Part shown: positions 9,243-17,477 of the stretch, piece after piece
Numbering within the stretch: the stretch's first letter is position 1
Layout of the letters: each line of letters starts with the position of its first letter
Assembly (NCBI GenBank): GCA_002395065.1
Contig: DGVS01000006.1
Location: 1 to 64,000, forward strand
Origin: Caryophanales bacterium UBA4278
Lineage (GTDB): Bacteria > Bacillota_I > Bacilli_A > RFN20 > CAG-826
Reading direction: 5' to 3'
Length of the DNA: 64,000 nucleotides
The notes under the pieces: generated by a model
The model's input: only the letters and a program-made list of their open reading frames with translations
Database searches by the model: none
What the model was told of the DNA's origin: nothing
Made by a program: the position numbers and the translations under genes

Positions 9243-10370
9243 ATGTCCGAAACAAGAAATCGACATTCTATTTTTTATGTAATCGCCGTGATGGCCTCCC
9301 TTGCCGTATTCGTTTTTGTCGGAATGGGTATTTTTCTTCCGTTAGTTAAAATTAATGGCGGAGAATCTATAAACGTTTATGGTGTCGTTTCAGAAATTAT
9401 CGATTTCTTTAAAAATATCAAAGATGCAACTATTGATCGAGTCGTTGCGATCGTTTCACTTGTTAGAAGCGTTGTTGTTATCTCATTGGCGTTAACTTTA
9501 TTAGTTCGAGTCATTATTTGTTTCTTTAAATTCCTTGGTAAAAACCTAAAAAATCTCTTCGCCGCAAACGATTATTACGGGGAAGATATGATTTCAATTT
9601 GCATTCAAGTCGCCATTTTCTCAATGATGATGTATGCGTATTATCCAAGCTGGCATTATGACATCGGTTTGGCATTCATGAACATTGCGGCACTTGTCGG
9701 AATTCTAATTGTTTCATTATTAAGAATTATTGAAGGTCTTAAGAGCGATCATCCTGGGAAAGGTGCTCTACACGCCTTATTTATGCTAGGAGCAGCTGTG
9801 GCGATTTTTGTAACAATTTCTGTTGCAATGCATTCTCCTGTTGCCAATGTGAGTGGTGCTCCACGTGTCGCAATAGTTAACGAGTTCACCAACTACATAT
9901 CAAGAGTGGTTACGAATTTCTCTAAGGAAGTTATCCTTGCTTTAGTGTTACAGGTCGTTGCTATCTTCCTCTTTTTCAACTCATTTAAATTAATGGGAAA
10001 TGCTGTCCAATATGGTCTTGGATGTGTTAAAAAATCACACCGAGTAAAGAAGCAACATAAGCAAAAAGAGTATCATTTCCGCACTATTTTTAATACTTTA
10101 CTTGGTTTAGCATTCTTTGCTGGTGCAATTGTTTTAGTGATTACCAAATCTCAAGAAGCATATGGAGTAAATTATACAATTGGTCGCACCGGTATTGTCA
10201 GTATCGTTTTGTTAGTTATTTCTATTTTCTTTGTTACTATTGCCTGGTTTATTAAACCAACAGTAAACACCTATGAAAAAGCGGAGATGAAGCAAGAAAT
10301 TGCTGAACAAAAAGAAGAGGAAGATCTCCAGAAAAGAATTCAAGAAATCAAACAAGAAACAAAAAAATAA
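9243..10370 (+). CDS. Multi-pass membrane protein of unknown function
   Basis: I do not recognise the family. The 375-residue protein has about eight hydrophobic segments (first near residues 12-34, others up to about 335) and a charged C-terminal tail predicted to be coiled coil (QEIAEQKEEEDLQKRIQEIKQE). It is preceded by a plausible -10 (TATAAT near 9219). The start at 9243 has a modest AGGT ribosome site. The gene ends about 50 bases before rmuC. Confidence 0.75.
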   Translation: MSETRNRHSIFYVIAVMASLAVFVFVGMGIFLPLVKINGGESINVYGVVSEIIDFFKNIKDATIDRVVAIVSLVRSVVVISLALTLLVRVIICFFKFLGKNLKNLFAANDYYGEDMISICIQVAIFSMMMYAYYPSWHYDIGLAFMNIAALVGILIVSLLRIIEGLKSDHPGKGALHALFMLGAAVAIFVTISVAMHSPVANVSGAPRVAIVNEFTNYISRVVTNFSKEVILALVLQVVAIFLFFNSFKLMGNAVQYGLGCVKKSHRVKKQHKQKEYHFRTIFNTLLGLAFFAGAIVLVITKSQEAYGVNYTIGRTGIVSIVLLVISIFFVTIAWFIKPTVNTYEKAEMKQEIAEQKEEEDLQKRIQEIKQETKK

Positions 10371-10422
10371 ATTTTTGTCATACATGTCAAAAATTAATAT
10401 ATAATTTATGTGAGGTGATTTT

Positions 10423-11634
10423 ATGTCTGATACAGTTGTCATTATTCTTATTGTCTTAGTCGCAATTCTTATTGTTGGAGTTGCTGTTGTTTTATTTCTT
10501 CAATTAAAAGGTAAAAAAGGAGTCTCTTCTGAACAAACAGGAGATCTTAAAGCACGCCTAGAATTGATGGATAAACAAACCGAAAAAACAATTCAATTAG
10601 AAATGCAAAAAGGCATGAAATTAATTGGTGATGAATTTGGTAAAAATTCCGAAAAGAACCTGCAAAACCTCAACCATTTCCAAGCAGAAATCTCAGATTA
10701 TCTACAAAAACGTATTGATACATTAAACAAACAAATGGATGAAAAAATTGCTCAACTCGATAAGAAAGTTGACGACAAATTGAAGGAAGGTTTTAAAGGA
10801 ACTAGCGAAACCATGGCCCAAGTCCGTGAACGTCTTCAAGCAATCGATGACGCCCAGAAGCAAATGGAAGGACTTGGAAAGGAAGTCATCTCTTTAAAAT
10901 CCGTTTTGGAAGGAAACCAATCTCGTGGCCAATATGGTGAATATCAACTGAAGATGGTTTTACATAACGTTTTTGGTGACACTGCCGGTTGTTATGAAGA
11001 ACAATACACAATGAAACGTGTCAAGGATGGCGATGATGTTAGAGCCGATGCAGTAGTTTTCATGCCAGAGCCAAACAAAATGATTTGTATCGACTCAAAA
11101 TTCCCATTCCAAGATTATGCTCGTCTATTTGATGCCGAATCCGAAGAAGAAAAAGAAACATTAAAACGTGATTTTGCTGCTGCAGTGAAGAAACATATCA
11201 CTGCGATCAAAGATAAATATATTGTTGAAGGGAAAACTGCTCCTGAGGCATTGATGTTTATTCCTAACGATGGAGTTTTTGCTTTTATTCATCACGAACT
11301 TCAAGATGTTGTTGAGAGCGCTCGCGAAAGAAAAGTCATCTTAACTTCACCAAGTACACTTCCAGCAATTTTAGTAACAATCAATATGGTTCGTATCGAA
11401 GTCGAAAGAGCGAAAAATGCCCAGGAAATCTCAAAGAATTTAGCAAAACTTGGTAAAGACTTTGCTATTTTTGCTCGTGACTGGGAAACATTCTCTAACC
11501 GTCTTGAGTTAACGACAAAAGCTCGTGAACAGCTTGATACTCGTGTTTCTCGAATCACCTCTAAATTTGAAGGCATTAAAGCTAACGATCCAAGCGAAAT
11601 TGAAACCGATTTAGAACAAATCGATATTGAATAA
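10423..11634 (+). CDS. rmuC: DNA recombination protein RmuC
   Basis: A 403-residue protein with an N-terminal membrane anchor (residues 3-27), a long coiled coil (about 45-150) and the C-terminal RmuC nuclease-like domain (SRGQYGEYQLKMVL, then MICIDSKFPFQDYARL and LMFIPNDGVFAFI). RmuC restrains inverted-repeat recombination. GTGAGGTG gives a good ribosome site and TATAAT at about 10399 a promoter. An imperfect inverted repeat (TTTTTG/CAAAAA, 10372-10393) sits just upstream and may terminate the preceding gene or bind a regulator. Confidence 0.93.
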   Translation: MSDTVVIILIVLVAILIVGVAVVLFLQLKGKKGVSSEQTGDLKARLELMDKQTEKTIQLEMQKGMKLIGDEFGKNSEKNLQNLNHFQAEISDYLQKRIDTLNKQMDEKIAQLDKKVDDKLKEGFKGTSETMAQVRERLQAIDDAQKQMEGLGKEVISLKSVLEGNQSRGQYGEYQLKMVLHNVFGDTAGCYEEQYTMKRVKDGDDVRADAVVFMPEPNKMICIDSKFPFQDYARLFDAESEEEKETLKRDFAAAVKKHITAIKDKYIVEGKTAPEALMFIPNDGVFAFIHHELQDVVESARERKVILTSPSTLPAILVTINMVRIEVERAKNAQEISKNLAKLGKDFAIFARDWETFSNRLELTTKAREQLDTRVSRITSKFEGIKANDPSEIETDLEQIDIE

Positions 11635-11665
11635 ACTAATTTTGATATTATAATAATTTCGCTCT

Positions 11666-11741
11666 GGGTCTGTAGCTCACCTGGGAGAGCGCATCGTTCG
11701 CAACGATGAGGTAGCCGGTTCGAGGCCGGTCAGATCCACCA
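11666..11741 (+). tRNA. tRNA-Ala (anticodon CGC)
   Basis: A 76-base cloverleaf with encoded CCA. The acceptor stem pairs GGGTCTG with CAGATCC and contains the G3-U70 wobble that identifies alanine tRNAs. The D arm is GCTC/GAGC. The anticodon stem CATCG/CGATG encloses TTCGCAA, with anticodon CGC at 11699-11701 reading GCG codons. The T arm is GCCGG-TTCGAGG-CCGGT. The alternative reading, Arg or other CGC-containing loops, is excluded by G3-U70. Confidence 0.95.
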
Positions 11742-11753
11742 ATCTTTAAAGAT

Positions 11754-11775
11754 AAGGCCTTTTAAGAGGTCTTTT
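11754..11775 (+). terminator. Terminator after tRNA-Ala
   Basis: AAGGCCTT pairs with GAGGTCTT using two G-U pairs around a TTAA loop and runs into TTTTCTT. It is a modest intrinsic terminator 12 bases beyond the tRNA CCA end. Confidence 0.65.
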
Positions 11776-12055
11776 CTTATGTCTTGATTCTTTTTAAGTG
11801 CAACTTGAACTTTGAGATTGCGCTTTAAAAAATGTAGCGCTATTTAAGCACAACATTGATAAGGGAAAGAAGAGTTTAAAAAAGAAAGAATTTAAGAAAG
11901 AACATGATACTTATTTATTCTAAATAAATTTTAAATTTTTGTATTGACATTGATGTGCTTTGGGTATAAAACGTTAGCGCCCAAAATATTGGGGAGTTTG
12001 CTTAATCCCTGAACCAACAACAAACTCTAAAGAATCTCATTGGAGGTATTTTTTT
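11776..12055 (+). promoter_or_regulatory. Promoter and structured leader of the secreted-protein/SipW operon
   Basis: This region has no gene. It holds a weak hairpin (AAGTGCAA with TTGCGCTT near 11797-11826), then a consensus -35 TTGACA at 11944 and TATAAA at 11965. The spacer is short (15) and the -10 is preceded by GGG. The leader is about 80 bases and contains a 7-bp stem (GAGTTTG 11994-12000, CAAACTC 12021-12027). A strong ribosome site, TTGGAGG, lies near 12041. The consensus -35 and strong ribosome site suggest high expression of the first gene. Confidence 0.65.
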
Positions 12056-12595
12056 ATGAAGATTTCAAGTAAGATCTCTATCGTTGCTACAATGGGCGCT
12101 TTAGCTTTAGTTGGAACAGCTTTTGCTGCATGGCAATTTAACAGCAATGTAGACAAAGTTGCGAACGCTAACGTTGCTATCACCAAAGATGCAAGCGTTG
12201 GAGAAATCACATTATCTCAAGAAACATTCTATTTAACTCTTGACCAAGAATTCCTTGGATGGACTGTTTCTGATCATACAAACGATGAAGAAGCTGTCAC
12301 AGACGGTTTAACATCATTCACAGTAACTTATACAGGTTCTGAAGCCGCTGGCGATGTATCTGATGTTACCTTAACAGCCGAATGTAATGTTGATAGTGCA
12401 TTTGATTCATATATCTCATTCACAGGCGGTGCTTTAGGAACACCTACAGAAAGTGCAAACAACAAAGTAGCGACCTACACTTTGCCAACAGTTGCGTGGG
12501 TTAATAAACCATCAACACAAGCCGAATTTAACGCGATGAAGAGTGCTCTTGAAGGTGCAAAAGTCACCTTTAGATACACAGCTACAGTTGCCTAA
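12056..12595 (+). CDS. Secreted SipW-type substrate, TasA/CalY-like
   Basis: A 179-residue exported protein with a signal segment at residues 5-25 (VATMGALALVGTAFAAWQFN). The remainder is Thr/Val/Ala-rich and looks all-beta. Position directly before a SipW-type signal peptidase, together with a signal ending in AAWQFN that also occurs in the gene after the peptidase (YASWQFN), marks it as a likely SipW substrate. Known substrates such as TasA and camelysin form surface or biofilm fibres. No TasA catalytic or assembly motif can be verified by eye, so fibre formation is inference. Confidence 0.72.
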   Translation: MKISSKISIVATMGALALVGTAFAAWQFNSNVDKVANANVAITKDASVGEITLSQETFYLTLDQEFLGWTVSDHTNDEEAVTDGLTSFTVTYTGSEAAGDVSDVTLTAECNVDSAFDSYISFTGGALGTPTESANNKVATYTLPTVAWVNKPSTQAEFNAMKSALEGAKVTFRYTATVA

Positions 12596-12612
12596 TTTAT
12601 AGAGAGTTATAA

Positions 12613-13461
12613 ATGACTGGTTTGGTGATAATAATTATTATCACCTTGGCAATTCTATCAACTTTAATTATTGGGTTAGTTATTTTTGCTTATAGCATGA
12701 TTTTAAAATCGGCTAAGCAGTTATCTAGCACAGGTAAACTTGATGACGAATTCAAAAAAGAAGTTGAAGATAATAAGAAAAAAAATAAACGAGTGCTCGG
12801 CGCTATTACGCAAGGTGCCTCAGCACTCGTTTGTATCGGATTAGTCTCTCTGGCGATAGTTTCAGGGATATATCGCATTGAAGGAAGACAATTCGTTACA
12901 AATAATCACGTATCTTTTGCTATCGCCTCCAATTCCATGGATGGTTATTATAACGAGGCCTATGAGGAAAAACTTATTGGCCAATATTCATCAAAATATT
13001 CAATTAATTTAGACGAAGCTGAAACAAAGATTGAACGTGACCAATTTGATGTTGGTGATTTTGTTCGATTTGACGTTTTGCAAAAAAACGATGATTTGAA
13101 TGTTTATGATGTCTATGGTTATAAAAATAGTGATGGCAAGATCATCACACACCGATACATCGGCAAGCGTGAAGATGGCACTCTCATTTTTAGAGGAGAC
13201 AATGCTCCTGGAGAAGATGCAGCAGTTAAGCGTGAACAAATCTTATATCATTACCAAGGTAAAGATACTAAGTATATTGGCTTAGTAATTCTTTTCTTTG
13301 GCTCTGGATACGGAATTTATTCCATCATTGCAGTCCTCGCGATATATGTCATCAGCGACATTGCCATTATTAAATGGGAAAAAATTAAGAATAATCGCTT
13401 AGAAGAATTAGGAATCTTAACCAAAAAGGAAAAAAGAAGAATAAAATATGCTAAATCGTAA
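12613..13461 (+). CDS. SipW-type (Ser-His, S26B) signal peptidase I
   Basis: A 282-residue membrane signal peptidase. Membrane segments are near residues 4-29, 66-86 and 222-248. The nucleophile is Ser108 in SNSMDG, and the general base is His180 in IITHRYIG, where ordinary bacterial enzymes have Lys. FRGDNAPGEDAAV is the conserved box E. The Ser-His dyad is the ER/archaeal/SipW type. An extra acidic stretch (about 111-145) lies between the Ser motif and the next box. The gene lies 17 bases after one candidate substrate and overlaps the next by 14 bases, a self-contained processing operon. Confidence 0.9.
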   Translation: MTGLVIIIIITLAILSTLIIGLVIFAYSMILKSAKQLSSTGKLDDEFKKEVEDNKKKNKRVLGAITQGASALVCIGLVSLAIVSGIYRIEGRQFVTNNHVSFAIASNSMDGYYNEAYEEKLIGQYSSKYSINLDEAETKIERDQFDVGDFVRFDVLQKNDDLNVYDVYGYKNSDGKIITHRYIGKREDGTLIFRGDNAPGEDAAVKREQILYHYQGKDTKYIGLVILFFGSGYGIYSIIAVLAIYVISDIAIIKWEKIKNNRLEELGILTKKEKRRIKYAKS

Positions 13462-14269
13462 GATCAAACTTATTAGCTTAATATCTATTCTAGTTCTTGG
13501 TGTTTTATCATCGATTACTTTTGGTTACGCTTCTTGGCAATTCAATAAAAGCGATACCCCAGTCGAAGTAATTAATGCTGGAATCACAAATAAATGGACA
13601 TTCAAGGATCCTCCTCCAATTGAACCTGGAGAAACAATTAAAGTCGATGAAGACGGCAATGTTTCTATTAACGGAGAAGTAATTGAAAATGCAGAGGTTA
13701 CTTATCCAGAAGAACAAGTCCTTCATGGTGGTGAAGTCACGATGAACATCGGCCTAGATGAAAATGGTGATTTAGCAGTTACCAAATACGCCGCAAGCAA
13801 CATTGCTAGTAATTGGTTTTCAACTAACGCGTCAGTTAACCTACCAGAAATTGTTTCCATCGATGGAACAGAATATCCAATCTTAGGATTATCTCAACCT
13901 TTATCAATGGAAGTTGGCGGTGTCATTATTAGTAAAGACATCTCCGTTAAAGTTCCTGAAGGATATGAATATCTTTGTGATAAAGCATTCAACACAATTT
14001 CCTGCGTAAGAAATACAACTATGACCTTCCATCTTCCTAAATCATTACAATATCTTGGATATGAAACATTTAAGATGGACATTAATCGTTTGACAGTTGT
14101 AATCGACTATTCTGGTACAAGAGAGCAGTTTAAAACTCTGATTGCGAATAGCGCTGATAAATATGGTAGTGGATACACCTTCTTCACTGGTGCTTCGGAT
14201 TATGTTTATGTTACGTGTAGTGATGGAGAAGTTATCTATCGACCAAATGGTCATTATTATAGTGATTAA
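13448..14269 (+). CDS. Second SipW-type substrate with BspA-like leucine-rich repeat end
   Basis: A 273-residue exported protein whose signal segment (residues 5-28) ends in FGYASWQFN, matching the first gene of the operon. The middle contains a proline-rich linker (PPPIEPGET). The C-terminal third resembles BspA-type LRR_5 repeats: LCDKAFNTI, FHLPKSLQYLGYETFK and VIDYSGTREQFKTLI. Such repeats occur in surface adhesins. No LPXTG anchor is visible. A terminator follows. It is likely exported and cleaved by the adjacent peptidase; the adhesin role is inference. Confidence 0.72.
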   Translation: MLNRKIKLISLISILVLGVLSSITFGYASWQFNKSDTPVEVINAGITNKWTFKDPPPIEPGETIKVDEDGNVSINGEVIENAEVTYPEEQVLHGGEVTMNIGLDENGDLAVTKYAASNIASNWFSTNASVNLPEIVSIDGTEYPILGLSQPLSMEVGGVIISKDISVKVPEGYEYLCDKAFNTISCVRNTTMTFHLPKSLQYLGYETFKMDINRLTVVIDYSGTREQFKTLIANSADKYGSGYTFFTGASDYVYVTCSDGEVIYRPNGHYYSD

Positions 14270-14346
14270 TGTATTGAGAACTCTAATCAATAATTGATGG
14301 TTTTATTTTTGTTTTCTAACTGGAACGCGACATACAACCATAAAAG

Positions 14347-14373
14347 AGATCTATCAAAAATAGATCTTTTTTT
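14347..14373 (+). terminator. Terminator of the SipW operon
   Basis: AGATCTA pairs with TAGATCT around a seven-base loop and is followed by eight T residues. The T-run abuts the next promoter directly. Confidence 0.9.
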
Positions 14374-14411
14374 GTGGCACCTTTGTGACGTTTAATGTGA
14401 TAAAGTATCAC
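14373..14411 (+). promoter_or_regulatory. Triple-direct-repeat promoter of lipoprotein gene 14429
   Basis: Three copies of a TGTGAC-like box start at 14373 (TGTGGC), 14384 (TGTGAC) and 14396 (TGTGAT), spaced 11 and 12 bases. The middle copy doubles as the -35 (TTGTGA), followed after 17 bases by a poor -10 (TATCAC, 14406). Tandem boxes one helical turn apart plus a poor -10 are typical of activation by a response regulator. Identical geometry occurs at 15564 and 51957. Confidence 0.7.
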
Positions 14412-14428
14412 TCGTAGAGGAAAAGAAG

Positions 14429-15514
14429 ATGAAAAATTTTAGAAAATTACTCTTAGTCGCAAGTGCTTCATTGTTACTGGTTGGTTGTTCATCAAACGGT
14501 GGTGAAACCCATAATGAAGTATTTAATGTTTCTTTTAAAGATTATGACGGGAAAGTCATTTATACGACACAAGTTAAATATGGAGAAACAGCTAAATTCG
14601 TTGGGGATTTGCCGAAGATTCCTGCAGATTTAGAAAAATGTTATCCATTTACTGGATGGGATAAATCTCTTGAAAATATCACATCTGATTTAGTGCTAAA
14701 TCCAACACATGGAGAAGAATCAAATATTTCTGATTTCGAATTTGTCAATGATTGTCGAGTATTTCAAAACGCTGAAGAATTAAATGATGAGACAACTAAC
14801 TATATCGGTTATTTAGAAATGATGGGTTTTATTGCCTTCCTCAAAGAAGAAGTTGAAGTGGATGGAAGTGTTAAATCATTCATTACTGTTGATTATGACG
14901 ACGATGGTGTTGAATTTGATTATTCAAAAGTCGATCTTACTAAAGAGGGAGATTACCCTTTCACAGTTAGTGTTTATGGTTGCGTTAAAGAATCCTCAAT
15001 CAAAGTAGTCCCCGATTCAAGAAAGTGGACTGGTCAACAGAAGAAGACAGCAGGTTATGAAACATACGACCCTAACCTTGCTGGGAAAATAGATAATTTT
15101 TACTTTTACGACGACAACAAATGCATCCTTGATTCAACAACATTTGATGAATTTTATCCGTTAACCTATGAAATGGTCGAAGACAACAAAGCAGTAATCA
15201 TTAGAAACGAAGATGGCTCAATTGATTGCAAATATAGAATCAATGAGATGATTGTTCCTTATGCAATTGATGGAGTCCAAATCGGCGTTGCTGGAGTTTT
15301 TTACGATTCTCTTCAAATCTTTACAGCAAATAACTTCACCGAAGAGACAAGTGAATACGCTTATATTGTTGCTCGCGTTCGAGATGCGGTGTTTTATCTA
15401 ACTACTAAATACGAATACAACACAGAAACTAAGAAGTTTAAGCTCTTCGCTCCTGTTGGTTTTAATTCTCTGACATATGACAGTGAATCAAGCACTCTTA
15501 TCTATACTGAATAA
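14429..15514 (+). CDS. Lipoprotein with one InlB-type B-repeat
   Basis: A 361-residue surface lipoprotein. The lipobox LLVGCSS (Cys about 21) marks lipid attachment. Residues 32-90 form an InlB B-repeat-like (Flg_new/Listeria-Bacteroides repeat) module: FKDYDGKVIYTTQVKYGE, then PFTGWDKSLENIT. The rest is acidic and Tyr-rich with no recognised enzyme motif. It shares both the module and the direct-repeat promoter with the next gene. A sensing, adhesion or substrate-binding role is possible but unsupported. Confidence 0.8.
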   Translation: MKNFRKLLLVASASLLLVGCSSNGGETHNEVFNVSFKDYDGKVIYTTQVKYGETAKFVGDLPKIPADLEKCYPFTGWDKSLENITSDLVLNPTHGEESNISDFEFVNDCRVFQNAEELNDETTNYIGYLEMMGFIAFLKEEVEVDGSVKSFITVDYDDDGVEFDYSKVDLTKEGDYPFTVSVYGCVKESSIKVVPDSRKWTGQQKKTAGYETYDPNLAGKIDNFYFYDDNKCILDSTTFDEFYPLTYEMVEDNKAVIIRNEDGSIDCKYRINEMIVPYAIDGVQIGVAGVFYDSLQIFTANNFTEETSEYAYIVARVRDAVFYLTTKYEYNTETKKFKLFAPVGFNSLTYDSESSTLIYTE

Positions 15515-15542
15515 ATAAAAAAAGAGTTATTTCTCAATAATT

Positions 15543-15562
15543 GGCCTATAAAAGGCCTTTTA
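15543..15562 (+). terminator. Short terminator between the two B-repeat lipoprotein genes
   Basis: GGCCT pairs with AGGCC around ATAAA and is followed by TTTTATT. As with the previous gene, the terminator abuts the direct-repeat promoter. Confidence 0.7.
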
Positions 15563-15563
15563 T

Positions 15564-15602
15564 TGTGACACTTTTGTGACACAAGATGTGATACATTATT
15601 AG
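15564..15602 (+). promoter_or_regulatory. Triple-direct-repeat promoter of lipoprotein gene 15622
   Basis: Boxes TGTGAC at 15564 and 15575 and TGTGAT at 15587 keep the 11/12 spacing. The middle box forms the -35 TTGTGA, with a 17-base spacer and TATTAG at 15597 as -10. Confidence 0.7.
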
Positions 15603-15621
15603 CGTTAGTGAGGTGACTCAT

Positions 15622-16965
15622 ATGAAAAAAATCTCGAAACCACTCTTTGCGTTATGTGCTGCGATGCTCTTGTCGCCAAGCCTAGTTGCTTGTAATAACG
15701 AACCAAAAAATTATCAAGTTTTCTTCAAAAACTACGACAATTCCCTTTTATATCAATCAACTGTTAAAGAAGGAGAAAGCGCAGTTTATGTTGGGAATGA
15801 TCCAACTAGACAAGCTGACGATCATTATCAATATGTTTTCTCTGGTTGGGATAAACCTTTAACCAACATTACTCAAGACACAACATTTGTTGCTCAATAC
15901 GAGAAAACAAATGATTATGTGGTGAATTTTTATACCTACGATGGTACAAACCTAACTTTGTTACAAAGAAGTTTTGTTAGAAACGGTGATAGTGTTACTT
16001 ATAGTGGAGAAACTCCAACTAAGAAAGCAGACTTCGACTATTACTATACATTCAAAGAATGGGATAAATCATTCGATAAAATTACATCTAATTTAGATGT
16101 TTTTGCGACATACGATGCCATATCTAACGTCAAAGACTTTAATGCAAATTATGAATTTTGGATTTATAAGTTTACAGACGAACTGGATGAAACAAACTGT
16201 AGTTTTAAAAGAGAAAGTGATGGGTTAACCGTCGAATTAGTTAAACCAGTCATAGTTGATGGAAAAGAAGTTACTTCTCATCATGTTAACTTTACTGAGA
16301 TGGAAATTGATTTGTCGAATGTTAATAAGAACAAAGTCGGTGAATACGAAACAACCATTACCTATCGAGGAATTTCAAAAAAGGAAGTTATTGATGTTAT
16401 CCCAGATAGTAGTAAATTTGAGGACACACCTGTCAACCATTTCTCTGATGGTGGAGTAAAAAATGTACCAGGTCCAGATTGGATAAATGTTGTTACCATG
16501 GACTTTTATAGGTATAAAGATGGTGACGATGAAGAATACACTGTAATAAATGGTTCGTTTGAAGAACTATATCTACACGACTATTTCGAGAAAGATGACA
16601 AACGTTATATGTCCTTCTATCGCATATATAACGGTGTAAGCGAAAACGTTATATATAAACTCAGATATGTTGGTGGTGGAAGCGAAAGTTATTTGGCGGA
16701 ATATGATTTCCCAGGCCACGAATCTGAAGTTGGTAAAGTTACAATTGTTAAAGGTGATAAAGAGCGTCAACTAGCGCTTCATCAGGAGTTAGATGACGCT
16801 GCATCAGCATATGGTCAACTTGAAGAAACTTTTTACACTAGCACTTACACATTAGCGGTTAAATACGATTACGATAAAGAGAAGAAAACTCTCAAGATCC
16901 ATCAACAAGAATATCCAAACATATTCGTCTTAAACGATGATGGAAAATTTTATTATCAATACTAA
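15622..16965 (+). CDS. Lipoprotein with two InlB-type B-repeats
   Basis: A 447-residue lipoprotein with lipobox SLVACNN (Cys near residue 24) and two consecutive B-repeat modules. The first is FFKNYDNSLLYQSTVKEGE...VFSGWDKPLTNIT; the second is NFYTYDGTNLTLLQRSFV...TFKEWDKSFDKIT. The remaining 300 residues are unrecognised. The start at 15622 is set by GTGAGGTG six bases upstream; the in-frame GTG at 15613 is inside that ribosome site. It is clearly a paralogue of the preceding gene, probably by tandem duplication with one module gained or lost. Confidence 0.8.
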   Translation: MKKISKPLFALCAAMLLSPSLVACNNEPKNYQVFFKNYDNSLLYQSTVKEGESAVYVGNDPTRQADDHYQYVFSGWDKPLTNITQDTTFVAQYEKTNDYVVNFYTYDGTNLTLLQRSFVRNGDSVTYSGETPTKKADFDYYYTFKEWDKSFDKITSNLDVFATYDAISNVKDFNANYEFWIYKFTDELDETNCSFKRESDGLTVELVKPVIVDGKEVTSHHVNFTEMEIDLSNVNKNKVGEYETTITYRGISKKEVIDVIPDSSKFEDTPVNHFSDGGVKNVPGPDWINVVTMDFYRYKDGDDEEYTVINGSFEELYLHDYFEKDDKRYMSFYRIYNGVSENVIYKLRYVGGGSESYLAEYDFPGHESEVGKVTIVKGDKERQLALHQELDDAASAYGQLEETFYTSTYTLAVKYDYDKEKKTLKIHQQEYPNIFVLNDDGKFYYQY

Positions 16966-16999
16966 TTTGAATAACAAAATTAATCCATCTCATGATAAA

Positions 17000-17033
17000 A
17001 ACCCCTTCAGTTAGTTGTCCAACTTTTGGGGTT
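17000..17033 (+). terminator. Possible stem-loop terminator
   Basis: AACCCC and GGGGTT enclose a second small stem (AGTT/AACT). No T-run follows, so termination here is uncertain. Confidence 0.4.
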
Positions 17034-17056
17034 CATATTAAAGCGAGTGTTAAATA

Positions 17057-17377
17057 ATGTATTTTTTAACAACACTCGTTTGTGCAATTATTGCCGGTGT
17101 TTTATGGTTCTTCTATAGATATAGAAAAGCATTACACCTTGATGTCTTAACAATTACTTATGGTGCCGCCACACTGATGTGGCTCATTGATTGCATCTTT
17201 AGTGCCGCTGGCGGTGAACCATTCTTATCATTTGATGATCCTAAAGATGGATGGATTGCCTTAGCATCATTTGTCGGAGGAATCTTCTTCTGGCTAGTAT
17301 TAAGTTTTATCCTTAATAACAACAAAAAAGCCGAAGCAAATAATTTAACAAAGGAGTCTTTCTCGAATAACCGATGA
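17057..17377 (+). CDS. Small membrane protein of unknown function
   Basis: A 106-residue protein with three hydrophobic segments (about residues 2-19, 33-50 and 65-87) and a polar tail (NNNKKAEANNLTKES). I do not recognise the family. The ribosome site is weak (AAAGCGAG). Its stop lies inside the stem of the following terminator, so the hairpin is part of the gene's end. It precedes the dihydropyrimidinase operon but is separated from it by the terminator and its own promoter. Confidence 0.65.
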   Translation: MYFLTTLVCAIIAGVLWFFYRYRKALHLDVLTITYGAATLMWLIDCIFSAAGGEPFLSFDDPKDGWIALASFVGGIFFWLVLSFILNNNKKAEANNLTKESFSNNR

Positions 17378-17391
17378 AAGACTTTTTATTT
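17355..17391 (+). terminator. Terminator overlapping the end of the small membrane gene
   Basis: AGTCTTTC pairs with GAAAGACT around a 13-base loop and is followed by TTTTTATTTT. The TGA stop of the upstream gene is at the edge of the right arm. Confidence 0.8.
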
Positions 17392-17477
17392 TGCCTCTCC
17401 TTATTATTTACGCGTCCTGTATTATTTATGACCATTGTATGGTAGAATTGAATAAACACAGTTAAAGGAAATAAACT

